Translations under genes and position numbers: made by a program
Assembly (NCBI GenBank): GCA_023431205.1
Contig: JAEYXQ010000009.1
Coordinates: forward strand, 1 to 30,331
Direction: 5' to 3'
DNA: 30,331 nucleotides
DNA from: Pseudomonadota bacterium
Lineage (GTDB): Bacteria; Pseudomonadota; Alphaproteobacteria; Rhizobiales; Devosiaceae
Shown: positions 14,603-21,353 of the stretch, one piece after another
Numbering within the stretch: position 1 is the stretch's first letter
Layout of the letters: the number at the start of each line of letters is the position of its first letter
Notes under the pieces: model-generated
Told to the model about the DNA's origin: nothing
The model's input: the letters and a program-made list of their open reading frames with translations, nothing else
The model's database searches: none

Positions 14603-15904
14603 TCAACTGTAGATCGGGAAGCGGGCGGTCAGTGCCTTCACCTTCTCCCGCACTGCCGATTCGACGACAGCATTGCCCTCGTCGGAGTTGGCTTCGCGCA
14701 GGCCGTCGAGCACCTCGACGATGAGGCCGCCGATCTCCTGGAACTCGGCAACGCCAAAGCCACGGGTGGTGCCGGCCGGGGTACCCAGACGGATGCCGGA
14801 GGTGACGAACGGCTTTTCCGGATCGAACGGAATGCCGTTCTTGTTGGTGGTGATGAACGCTCGGCCCAGCGCCTGCTCTGCGCGCTTGCCGGTGGCGTTC
14901 TTGGGACGCAGGTCGACCAGCATCAGGTGGTTGTCGGTGCCGCCCGAGACGATATCGAGGCCTCGCGACTTTAGGGTCTCGGCGAGGGCACGGGCGTTGT
15001 CCACCACCTGGCGGGCGTAGGTCTTGAACTCGGGCTGAAGCGCTTCCCGAAAAGCGACGGCCTTGGCGGCGATGACGTGCATCAGCGGCCCGCCCTGCAG
15101 GCCCGGGAACACCGCCGAGTTGACCTTCTTGGCGATGTCCTCGTCATTGGTGAGGATCATGCCGCCGCGTGGACCGCGCAGCGACTTGTGGGTGGTGGTG
15201 GTCACCACATGAGCGTGCGGGATCGGCGACGGATGCACGCCACCGGCCACCAGGCCAGCGATGTGGGCCATGTCCACCATCAGGTAAGCACCAATGGAAT
15301 CAGCGATCTCGCGGAAGCGCTTCCAATCCCAGATGCGTGAATAGGCGGTGCCGCCGGCCAGGATGAGCTTGGGCTTGTGTTCGTGTGCCTTGCGCTCCAC
15401 CTCGTCCATGTCGAGCAGGTGATCTTCCTGGCGAACGCCGTACGACACGACGTTGAACCACTTGCCGCTCATGTTGACCGGCGAGCCGTGCGTCAGGTGC
15501 CCGCCGGAGTTGAGGTCGAGACCCATGAAAGTGTCGCCCGGCTGCAGCAGCGCGAGAAATACGGCCTGGTTCATCTGCGAGCCGGAATTGGGCTGGACGT
15601 TGGCAAACTGGGCGCCGAAGAGTTGCTTGGCGCGCTCGATTGCCAGGGTCTCGGCCACGTCAACGAACTGGCAGCCGCCATAATAGCGCTTGCCCGGATA
15701 TCCCTCGGCATACTTGTTGGTCATGATCGATCCCTGCGCCTCAAGCACGGCGCGGGAAACGATGTTTTCCGAGGCGATCAGTTCGATCTCGTGCTGCTGG
15801 CGGCCGAGTTCGTCGCGGATGGCGCCGGCGATTTCCGGGTCGGTCTCGGCGAGGGTGTTGGTGAAAAAGTTTGGAAACAGCGGGGAGGACGTGGCAGCGC
15901 TCAT
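14603..15904 (-). CDS. glyA: Serine hydroxymethyltransferase
   Basis: GlyA interconverts serine and glycine using tetrahydrofolate, supplying one-carbon units; it is a cytosolic PLP enzyme. At 433 residues it is full length. Landmarks are ELIASENIVS near 41, the KYAEGYPGKRYYGG segment (64-77), the SGSQMNQAV region, and the PLP lysine K240 in TTTTHKSLRGPRGG. The ATG at 15904 has the usual short alphaproteobacterial N-terminal extension. It heads glyA-nrdR-ribH-nusB on the minus strand and diverges from the BA14K gene. Confidence 0.98.
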   Translation of the reverse strand: MSAATSSPLFPNFFTNTLAETDPEIAGAIRDELGRQQHEIELIASENIVSRAVLEAQGSIMTNKYAEGYPGKRYYGGCQFVDVAETLAIERAKQLFGAQFANVQPNSGSQMNQAVFLALLQPGDTFMGLDLNSGGHLTHGSPVNMSGKWFNVVSYGVRQEDHLLDMDEVERKAHEHKPKLILAGGTAYSRIWDWKRFREIADSIGAYLMVDMAHIAGLVAGGVHPSPIPHAHVVTTTTHKSLRGPRGGMILTNDEDIAKKVNSAVFPGLQGGPLMHVIAAKAVAFREALQPEFKTYARQVVDNARALAETLKSRGLDIVSGGTDNHLMLVDLRPKNATGKRAEQALGRAFITTNKNGIPFDPEKPFVTSGIRLGTPAGTTRGFGVAEFQEIGGLIVEVLDGLREANSDEGNAVVESAVREKVKALTARFPIYS

Positions 15905-16245
15905 CGGGCGATTACCTCGCGGGAAACGGAACGGAAGGGCTCGGCGGTGGCTGTATCATGCTGGCGTGGGCAAGGCCACGGGCGAGATGATGGTGGAGGA
16001 ATCATGGGGGGCTCCCTGAGTTGCGGATGGGTGCCCAGGCGAGCGGCATTCTACGGTTCGCGTTCCCCGATGGTGTCCCATCTCTTCTCGCCAGTCGCGC
16101 GAACGTGCCTACTATGCCAAATAAGACACGGGAGTGAAAGAGCTACCGGTCGGTTCACCCCAGTTGCCCCTCCGGAACTGAGGCGCCCACCAGTCATTTG
16201 GGCTCCACAGACCAGAATGCGGCGCATAGCCGCCCGGAGGATACC
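15905..16245. other. Divergent intergenic region glyA / BA14K gene
   Basis: This 341-bp region should contain the promoters of both flanking genes, but I cannot name a convincing -35/-10 pair. A frame from 16004 (with GGAGGA just upstream) runs to 16288, overlapping the BA14K gene start; its Arg/Pro-rich product looks like GC-driven noise. No riboswitch motif is evident ahead of glyA. Confidence 0.4.
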
Positions 16246-16695
16246 ATGCACAAGATCGCAACCCTCGCTGCCGCTGTCGTGGCCATGACGGCCAGCAGCG
16301 CAGTGCCGACGCAGGCACAAGACGTCACCGTTACCTTCGGCAACCACTATCGCGTGGTCGAAACCTATTGCGACCGCAATCCGTGGGACCGCGACTGCCG
16401 CGGCTTCTATAACGGCAACTGGCGCCAGCGGGACTATGACCGGTTCTATCGCTCCCGCCGCGGCGACCTTGACACCATTGCTGCGGGCCTGTTCGGGCTA
16501 ACCTTCGGCGCCATCGTGGGGGGCGCCATCGCCAACAGCAATAACAGCGCCAATGACCGACTGGTCGGCCCCGTGGGTGGTAACAACGGCTATCGCGTCA
16601 ACGTCGAAGCCTGCCAGGCGCGCTATCGCTCCTACGACGTCGCGACCAACACTTTCCTTGGCTATGACGGGGTGCGGCATCCCTGCCGGCTGTAG
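16246..16695 (+). CDS. BA14K-family secreted protein
   Basis: This 149-residue protein has a Sec signal peptide (about 1-24, ending PTQA before Q), an Arg/Tyr/Asp-rich middle (RQRDYDRFYRSRRGDL), a glycine-zipper hydrophobic segment (TIAAGLFGLTFGAIVGGAIA) that may enter a membrane, and a C-terminal BA14K motif CQARYRSYDVATNTFLGYDG followed by VRHPC. The family is named for the Brucella 14-kDa immunoreactive, lectin-like antigen and is common in Hyphomicrobiales. Four cysteines lie in the periplasmic part (C42, C51 and two in the C-terminal motif). CGGAGG gives a good ribosome-binding site. A strong hairpin follows. The exact role is unknown. Confidence 0.87.
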   Translation: MHKIATLAAAVVAMTASSAVPTQAQDVTVTFGNHYRVVETYCDRNPWDRDCRGFYNGNWRQRDYDRFYRSRRGDLDTIAAGLFGLTFGAIVGGAIANSNNSANDRLVGPVGGNNGYRVNVEACQARYRSYDVATNTFLGYDGVRHPCRL

Positions 16696-16704
16696 CCTCC
16701 TGCT

Positions 16705-16729
16705 GGAGCGGGGGCGAGTCCCCTGCTCC
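16705..16729 (+). terminator. Terminator-like hairpin after the BA14K gene
   Basis: GGAGCGGGGG (16705-16714) pairs with CCCCTGCTCC (16720-16729), ten pairs with one G-U, around the loop CGAGT. It starts nine bases after the stop and lacks a T tract. It also lies just beyond the 3' end of the convergent DUF6898 gene. Confidence 0.6.
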
Positions 16730-16757
16730 ACACCCTCGTGGAGGAGACCGGCAGCGC

Positions 16758-16982
16758 TCAGGCGAATTTGCCTGAGGGTGGGGTCGGCACAGTTGGTTCT
16801 CCGGTCGTGGAATCGGCCAGCCTGCGCTTGAGCTTTGCAAGGGCAAGCTGCTGCATCTGGGTGCGGGTCGCTACCAAGGGTGTCACAACGACCACCTCGG
16901 TGCCTGTGTCGGCATCGATTGCCGACACACGCATCTGCTGGCCGACCTGGATGAACTCGAAATAGACCTCGCCGCCGGACAT
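16758..16982 (-). CDS. DUF6898-type small conserved protein
   Basis: This 74-residue cytosolic protein is compact and well formed: EVYFEFIQVGQQMRVSAIDA, a second beta pair (GTEVVVVTPLVA), and a helix QMQQLALAKLKRRL, with a low-complexity Pro/Thr tail. It matches what I remember of DUF6898, a small alphaproteobacterial family without known function. I start at the ATG at 16982; the longer frame to 17039 reads through a palindrome. The Shine-Dalgarno GGGGGAGG lies in the 3' arm of that palindrome. The L,D-transpeptidase gene ends 71 bp upstream on the same strand. Confidence 0.75.
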   Translation of the reverse strand: MSGGEVYFEFIQVGQQMRVSAIDADTGTEVVVVTPLVATRTQMQQLALAKLKRRLADSTTGEPTVPTPPSGKFA

Positions 16983-16986
16983 AGGC

Positions 16987-17004
16987 CCTCCCCCATGGGG
17001 GAGG
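16987..17004 (-). promoter_or_regulatory. Perfect palindrome containing the ribosome-binding site
   Basis: CCTCCCCCATGGGGGAGG is an exact 18-base palindrome. Read on the minus strand, its right half GGGGGAGG is the only Shine-Dalgarno for the gene starting at 16982, four bases downstream, and its left half is the exact complement. The mRNA could fold with the site paired, and the loop would be very tight, so it may instead act only as DNA or as a remnant of a GC-rich repeat. Confidence 0.55.
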
Positions 17005-17053
17005 CTAGCGCAGCGGGAGCCGTTCGAAAAGGCACCCACGTCCGTTGCTCAGG

Positions 17054-18313
17054 TCAGGCGTCAAACGTGACCTTGCCCTGGGCGTCGAAGTTGTAGACGT
17101 CATCGCGGAAGCTAACGGTGCCCTGACGGTTGGCCCAGGCGGTGATGTAGGTGGTGTGGAGCGGAACGCGCGCCTTGCACTCGACGTCCAGCCGCTGCAG
17201 CGAAGCGAACGTGGTGTCCACCTTGGCCTGATCCCAGTCGCCATTGTCGCGCAGCAGCCAGGCAACCAGTTGGTTGACGCCATCGACACGTACACAGCCC
17301 GACGAGTGGAAGCGGGCGTTTTCCCCGAACAGCGCCTTGGTCGGCGTGTCGTGCAGGTAGCAATCGTAGGGGTTGTAGAAGTTGATCTTGCAATGCCCCA
17401 TCGAGTTGGCGGCACCCGGCTCCTGCCGGTACATGTAGTTCACCTGCTGATCGGTGATGTTGGCCCAGTCGATCGACGCCGGATCGACCTTGTTGCCTGC
17501 ACCATCGTAGATGAAGATGTTCTGCTCGTTGAGGTAGTTCGGGTTCTGGAGCATGTACTTGGTCAGGTCCTGGCGGACCAGCGACTTGGGCACATGCCAG
17601 TATGGGTTGAAGTTGATCTGACTGACATTGCTGGCCATGATCGGGGTTGCGCGGTCGACGCGGCCGACCACCGCGGTATGGCGCTGCTCGACCATGCCTT
17701 CGTTCACCGCTTCAATGGTCGCCGCCGGAATGTTCACCACCACATACCGCGGGTTGATCTTGGACGCGATGTTCTGAACGCGGGTGTAGTTGAGGTAAAG
17801 CTGCTGCAGGCGCTGCTGCGCCGGGACGTTCAGCGCGTACCAGGTCGCCTCGTCGACCTGACCGTTCATCACCAAGCCATGGCGGGCCTGGAACGTACGC
17901 AGGCCCCGGTCGGTGTCGGCATCGAACAGGTCATTGATGCGCTCTGCCCAAGCCATGTCGCCCGACGAGATCAGGCGGCGCTTGAGCTGAACAACTGCCG
18001 GCTTGGCATTGCCGAGGACCAGTCCATAGGCTTCCTGAGGCACTTCTTCCCAGCCGCCACGGGCCACGAAGGGCTCGTACTGCGAGATCGCGAGCTGAAG
18101 GTTGTTCAGGGTGTCGTAGGAGAGGATCGGCTCGTTGGTGGCGACCAGCGCCTCGGCCGCCGAGATGTTGCCTGCCTTGTCAGCATCGCGCAGCACCGTG
18201 TTGCGCGAGAACATGTCGAACATCGACTCCTGACCGCGCGACACACCGGCCATAGCGGTAGAGGCGCCGAGGACAGCCATGGAGCGGAGAAGGGAACGTC
18301 GATTGAGCCGCAT
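17054..18313 (-). CDS. YcbB-like L,D-transpeptidase, probable LdtR target
   Basis: This enzyme forms or edits 3-3 peptidoglycan cross-links in the periplasm. The 419-residue protein begins with a twin-arginine-type signal (LNRRSLLRSMAVLGAS), then a scaffold, a peptidoglycan-binding segment (about 105-162, including RGLRTFQARHGLVMNGQVDE) and a YkuD catalytic domain (about 188-350). Catalytic residues are visible: H321 in HDTPTKALF and C340 in HSSGCVRV. The order of domains resembles YcbB/LdtD. I start at the ATG at 18313; TTG at 18331 would weaken the signal. In related organisms the osmotic-stress regulator LdtR controls such a gene next door, and ldtR lies 770 bp upstream, with an HNH gene between. 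Confidence 0.92.
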   Translation of the reverse strand: MRLNRRSLLRSMAVLGASTAMAGVSRGQESMFDMFSRNTVLRDADKAGNISAAEALVATNEPILSYDTLNNLQLAISQYEPFVARGGWEEVPQEAYGLVLGNAKPAVVQLKRRLISSGDMAWAERINDLFDADTDRGLRTFQARHGLVMNGQVDEATWYALNVPAQQRLQQLYLNYTRVQNIASKINPRYVVVNIPAATIEAVNEGMVEQRHTAVVGRVDRATPIMASNVSQINFNPYWHVPKSLVRQDLTKYMLQNPNYLNEQNIFIYDGAGNKVDPASIDWANITDQQVNYMYRQEPGAANSMGHCKINFYNPYDCYLHDTPTKALFGENARFHSSGCVRVDGVNQLVAWLLRDNGDWDQAKVDTTFASLQRLDVECKARVPLHTTYITAWANRQGTVSFRDDVYNFDAQGKVTFDA

Positions 18314-18370
18314 CAAGTCACCCGAAAACAAAGCCTGCCGTAGCAGAAAGCACCTACCACTAGTCTCCTC

Positions 18371-18410
18371 CCTGCCCCAACGCTTTCAAGCGCATGTGAA
18401 GCGAGGCAGG
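18371..18410 (-). promoter_or_regulatory. Stem-loop in the L,D-transpeptidase leader
   Basis: CCTGCC (18371-18376) pairs with GGCAGG (18405-18410), and CGCTTT (18381-18386) with GAAGCG (18398-18403, one G-U), separated by an asymmetric internal loop. The hairpin would sit 58-97 bases upstream of the start codon. It could be a leader structure or a terminator for the HNH transcript; no U tract follows on the minus strand. Confidence 0.4.
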
Positions 18411-18530
18411 AGTTCGTCAACCATGTGATAGGCGGGAATGGTTTCTACCACGTAAGCAAAGGCGGATGCTGCGCGTTTGCGGCAGAAATGCGGAGAGTGG
18501 CTGGGCAGATAGCCGGTGTGGCGGCTAGTG

Positions 18531-18547
18531 TTGTTGCGTCGCAACAA
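18531..18547. promoter_or_regulatory. Perfect 17-nt palindrome, candidate LdtR operator
   Basis: TTGTTGCGTCGCAACAA has two exact 8-base arms around one central base. It lies 28 bases beyond the HNH stop and 218 bases upstream of the L,D-transpeptidase start. Size and symmetry suit a MarR-family dimer, and a seven-base half-site, TGTTGCG (19738-19744), occurs upstream of ldtR. Assignment to LdtR is inference. Confidence 0.5.
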
Positions 18548-18574
18548 TCCGGCTGGTCTGGGGCGGCTGCATGC

Positions 18575-19033
18575 TCACCGCGCCATCGCAGTCACCGTGA
18601 TCTGGAGCTTGATTTCCAGGGTGATCACCTGCGGGGGGCGCTCTACTTCCCGGCGCTTCTGTGCCTGGGCAGCCCTTGTCAGGGCGAGGTCGAGCTGAAC
18701 CTCCTCGGGCAGATTGTTGGCCTTCTTCTGGTTGCAGCTCTTGTGGGTCCAGCGAAGGTTTTCGGCAGCGTTGGACCCGCCTTTGGACCGTGGGATGTGG
18801 TGGTCGATCGTACCATTTTCCCCGGCGCAGAATTTGCCGCAGATGGAACATACCCAGCCGGCGCGATGACCCAGGGCCAAGCGCCGGTTCACGGCGGCGC
18901 TCAGATGCGGAAACGGCGGCGGTGGCTGGTTGGAGGGCAGACCATGTTTGCGCAGCAGCCGGTAGGCAGCGATCGGCGTATGGCCGACCGGCAGCCTGGC
19001 GATAGCGGCGATCAACTCGTCGGAATGGCTCAT
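18575..19033 (-). CDS. HNH endonuclease-domain protein
   Basis: This 152-residue protein carries an HNH (beta-beta-alpha-metal) nuclease domain at about residues 58-108: a zinc pair CSIC (C62, C65), the catalytic DHH (77-79) in GTIDHHIPRSKGGS, ENLRW, and HKSCNQKKANN (H97, C100, N104-type end). The N-terminal 50 residues form a Pro-rich linker after a short helix; the C-terminal 40 residues are charged and beta-like. No partner modification enzyme, resolvase or phage gene is adjacent. It sits 48 bp downstream of ldtR, beyond a terminator, and upstream of the L,D-transpeptidase gene. The target is unknown; stand-alone HNH proteins may be homing-type, defence or repair nucleases. Confidence 0.88.
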   Translation of the reverse strand: MSHSDELIAAIARLPVGHTPIAAYRLLRKHGLPSNQPPPPFPHLSAAVNRRLALGHRAGWVCSICGKFCAGENGTIDHHIPRSKGGSNAAENLRWTHKSCNQKKANNLPEEVQLDLALTRAAQAQKRREVERPPQVITLEIKLQITVTAMAR

Positions 19034-19050
19034 CTTGCCCCCAATAGCAA

Positions 19051-19073
19051 AGGCGGGGGTCGAGCCCCCGCCT
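19051..19073 (-). terminator. Rho-independent terminator of ldtR
   Basis: AGGCGGGGG and CCCCCGCCT form a perfect 9-bp stem around a five-base loop. Read on the minus strand it starts nine bases after the ldtR stop and is followed by TTTGCTATT. It should separate ldtR from the HNH gene, although readthrough is possible. Confidence 0.75.
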
Positions 19074-19081
19074 GATGCAGA

Positions 19082-19591
19082 TCAGAGCTTGTAGAGGATC
19101 TGGTCGACCCAGAAGCGCTCGAGGCGGGCGAGAGCCTTGTTGAGGCCTTCGAACTCGTCGTCGCCGAGGCCGCCGACCTTTTCGATCGAGCGCAGGTGAC
19201 GGTCGTAAAGCTCGTCGATCACCTCGGCCACTTCCTCGCCCTTGGGGGTGAGGCGGATACGGACCGAGCGACGGTCGGAGCGGGAGCGCTCCTGGAAGAT
19301 GTAGCCGGTCTCGACGAGCTTCTTGAGGTTGTACGAGACGTTGCTGCCGAGATAGTAGCCGCGGGAGCGCAGTTCGCCGGCGGTCAGCTCTGCATCGCCG
19401 ATGTTGAACATGAGCAGCGCCTGGACGGGGTTGATATCGTCCCATCCCATCCGGTCGAACTCATCCTTGATGAGGTCGAGCAGGCGCCGGTGCAGGCGCT
19501 CCACACGGGAAACCGCTTCGAGATAGAGCGGCTTCAGGCCCTTGGTGCTTTCCGGCGCCAGCGCCTCGGCGGCGTTCGACTTGGTTGCCAT
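19082..19591 (-). CDS. ldtR: MarR-family transcriptional regulator LdtR
   Basis: This 169-residue winged-helix regulator matches LdtR, described in Liberibacter and Sinorhizobium as an activator of an L,D-transpeptidase gene with a role in osmotic-stress tolerance. The recognition region reads INPVQALLMFNIGDAELTAG and GYYLGSNVSYNLKKLVETGY; the wing carries RSDRRSVRIRLTPKG. Flanking helices provide the MarR dimer interface. The ATG has GAGG six bases upstream. It lies downstream of a DUF6163 gene on the same strand, and its likely target, the L,D-transpeptidase, lies beyond one HNH gene. Small-molecule control is known for the family, but no ligand can be read from the sequence. Confidence 0.92.
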   Translation of the reverse strand: MATKSNAAEALAPESTKGLKPLYLEAVSRVERLHRRLLDLIKDEFDRMGWDDINPVQALLMFNIGDAELTAGELRSRGYYLGSNVSYNLKKLVETGYIFQERSRSDRRSVRIRLTPKGEEVAEVIDELYDRHLRSIEKVGGLGDDEFEGLNKALARLERFWVDQILYKL

Positions 19592-19678
19592 TTGTGCCTC
19601 ACTGTCAATTCGTGTGCGATTTTTCGCATCTCATGGGGCCACACTAGGGCGGGGCTTCTAAGATCGCCCTAAGCCATG

Positions 19679-19754
19679 TGCTTAAAAGCATATTACTGAA
19701 ATGCAATGAGAATTTGGCTTTACAGGTCGTTACACCTGTTGCGAAAATTGTAAC
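19679..19754. promoter_or_regulatory. Cluster of small dyads upstream of ldtR
   Basis: The AT-richer gap between ldtR and the DUF6163 gene (19592-19774) holds several symmetric elements: TGCTTAAAAGCA (19679-19690), ACAGGT-N6-ACCTGT (19722-19739) and GTTACA-N14-TGTAAC (19729-19754), plus TGCGA-N4-TCGCA at 19615-19628 close to the start. The half-site TGTTGCG at 19738-19744 matches one arm of the 18531 palindrome. Together they suggest a regulated ldtR promoter. Confidence 0.4.
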
Positions 19755-19774
19755 CTTACGAGCCCGTCAACAGC

Positions 19775-20164
19775 TCAGTCCGCAGCGCGAGCCCGCGTCT
19801 GGCGGAAACTCAGCGCCAGTACGATCAGGATGGATCCGAGCAGCACCAGACGCACGGCAAAGCCGAGGGCGGACATGGGCACTTCGGGGCTGCCGGACAG
19901 ATAGAGCGCAAGTTCGGTGCCTGTGGCTCCGACCAAGAGCACGGCACCCCAGCTTGCCCTGATCCAGAGCCCTACGGCGGCGAACAGGCGCGCCAGAGCA
20001 AACAGGGCGAGGTAGGCAAAGCCGGTCCCCCCGAACGTCTCGAGCGGGCTCATCGGCCCCATGTTGACACCCAGCACACGAGCGGCATCGCTCAACCCCA
20101 GCGCGAGACTGATCAGGGCGAGGACGCGCACATAGATGCCGAGAGTCTGGGCGGACAGTTCCAT
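19775..20164 (-). CDS. DUF6163-type inner membrane protein
   Basis: This 129-residue protein is mostly hydrophobic, with about four transmembrane helices: around IYVRVLALISLALGLSDAAR, FAYLALFALARLFAAVGLWI, WGAVLLVGATGTELALYL and FAVRLVLLGSILIVLALSF. It matches DUF6163, a Hyphomicrobiales family found next to ldtR and hemB; the function is unknown. I start at the ATG at 20164 because residues before it (to 20245) are charged and unlike the family. It diverges from hemB with a 98-bp gap and may share regulation with ldtR downstream. Confidence 0.8.
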   Translation of the reverse strand: MELSAQTLGIYVRVLALISLALGLSDAARVLGVNMGPMSPLETFGGTGFAYLALFALARLFAAVGLWIRASWGAVLLVGATGTELALYLSGSPEVPMSALGFAVRLVLLGSILIVLALSFRQTRARAAD

Positions 20165-20262
20165 CGTGGCCGTTCTAGCCTGTGGCGAGGCGCTGCGACA
20201 AGCCGGTGCTTGGTCGGCGCCGGTGGGGCTGTTATCAAGCGGCACTTCCTCAGGAGACAGCG

Positions 20263-21276
20263 ATGGCGGACACCTGGCCCAAGCACGACATGCAGTTTCT
20301 CTCCGGCCGGCGGCTGCGGCGGGCGCGGCGCACGGCCTGGAGCCGCGCCATGGTGCGCGAGACGGTGCTGTCGCCCTCCGACCTGATCTGGCCGCTGTTC
20401 GTCATCGATGGGCAGAACGAGCGCACCCAGATCCGCACCATGCCCGGGGTGGAGCGGCTGAGTGTCGACCTCTGTGTCGAGGCGGCCAAGGCGGCACGCG
20501 ACGCCGGCATCCCGGCGCTGGCGCTGTTTCCCAATACTCCGGACCACCTGCGCAACGAGAACGCCACCGAGGCCCACAATCCCGACAACCTGATGTGCCG
20601 GGCGCTGAGCGCCATCAAGTCGGCGGTGCCGGAAATCGGGCTGATCGCCGACGTGGCGCTGGACGAGTATTCCAGCGACGGCCAGGACGGGCTGGTGCGG
20701 AACGGCGAGATCCTCAACGACGAGACCGTGGCTGTCATGGTCCGTTCGGCACTGGTGCAGGCCAAGGCGGGCGCCGACATCATTGCGCCGTCGGACATGA
20801 TGGATGGCCGGGTCGCAGCCATTCGGGCCGCGCTCGATGGCGACGGGTTCGACGCCACACAGATCATGTCTTACGCGGCAAAATACGCGTCCTACTACTA
20901 TGGTCCGTTCCGCGAGGCGGTGGGGTCGGGCAACCGCCTGGTCGGGGACAAGCGCACCTACCAGATGGACTATGGCAACTCCGACGAGGCGCTGCGCGAG
21001 GTGGAGCAGGATATCGCCGAGGGCGCCGACAGCGTGATGGTGAAACCCGGGCTGCCCTATCTCGATATCGTGCGACGGGTGAAGGACAACTTCAACGTGC
21101 CGGTCTATGCCTACCAGGTGAGCGGCGAGTTCGCGATGATCGAGATGGCCGCGGCGGCCGGTGCGATCGACCGCAGGGGCGCGATCCTCGAGAGTCTGAT
21201 TGCCTTCAAGCGCGCCGGTGCCAACGGGGTGCTGACTTATTTCGCGCTGGAGGTTGCCCGCGAGATGGGGAGCTAG
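20263..21276 (+). CDS. hemB: Delta-aminolevulinic acid dehydratase (porphobilinogen synthase)
   Basis: HemB joins two 5-aminolevulinate molecules to porphobilinogen, the second step of haem and cobalamin-ring synthesis. The 337-residue TIM barrel has both Schiff-base lysines: K207 in SYAAKYASYYYGP and K261 in VMVKPGLPYLD. The metal segment DVALDEYSSDGQDG (130-143) carries aspartates where the zinc enzymes have cysteines, so this is the magnesium/potassium-type enzyme typical of rhizobia. The start at 20263 has CAGGAGA six bases upstream. It diverges from the DUF6163 gene; the MFS gene follows 77 bp later. Confidence 0.97.
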   Translation: MADTWPKHDMQFLSGRRLRRARRTAWSRAMVRETVLSPSDLIWPLFVIDGQNERTQIRTMPGVERLSVDLCVEAAKAARDAGIPALALFPNTPDHLRNENATEAHNPDNLMCRALSAIKSAVPEIGLIADVALDEYSSDGQDGLVRNGEILNDETVAVMVRSALVQAKAGADIIAPSDMMDGRVAAIRAALDGDGFDATQIMSYAAKYASYYYGPFREAVGSGNRLVGDKRTYQMDYGNSDEALREVEQDIAEGADSVMVKPGLPYLDIVRRVKDNFNVPVYAYQVSGEFAMIEMAAAAGAIDRRGAILESLIAFKRAGANGVLTYFALEVAREMGS

Positions 21277-21353
21277 CCCCACTCGAATGGGAGTTGCCTT
21301 TTCCGCCGGCCACATTACCAAGCGCTCTCTTGGTTAATCGGCGGAGCTGCAAA

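Noticed and set aside
16004..16288. Small frame with a GGAGGA site ahead of the BA14K gene
   Set aside because: The product is Arg/Pro/Cys-rich without protein-like pattern and overlaps the BA14K start out of frame.
20136..21353. Upstream extension of the MFS gene giving an 883-residue product
   Set aside because: The first 400 residues overlap hemB out of frame and are noise; a well-placed ATG with ribosome-binding site starts the real protein at 21354.
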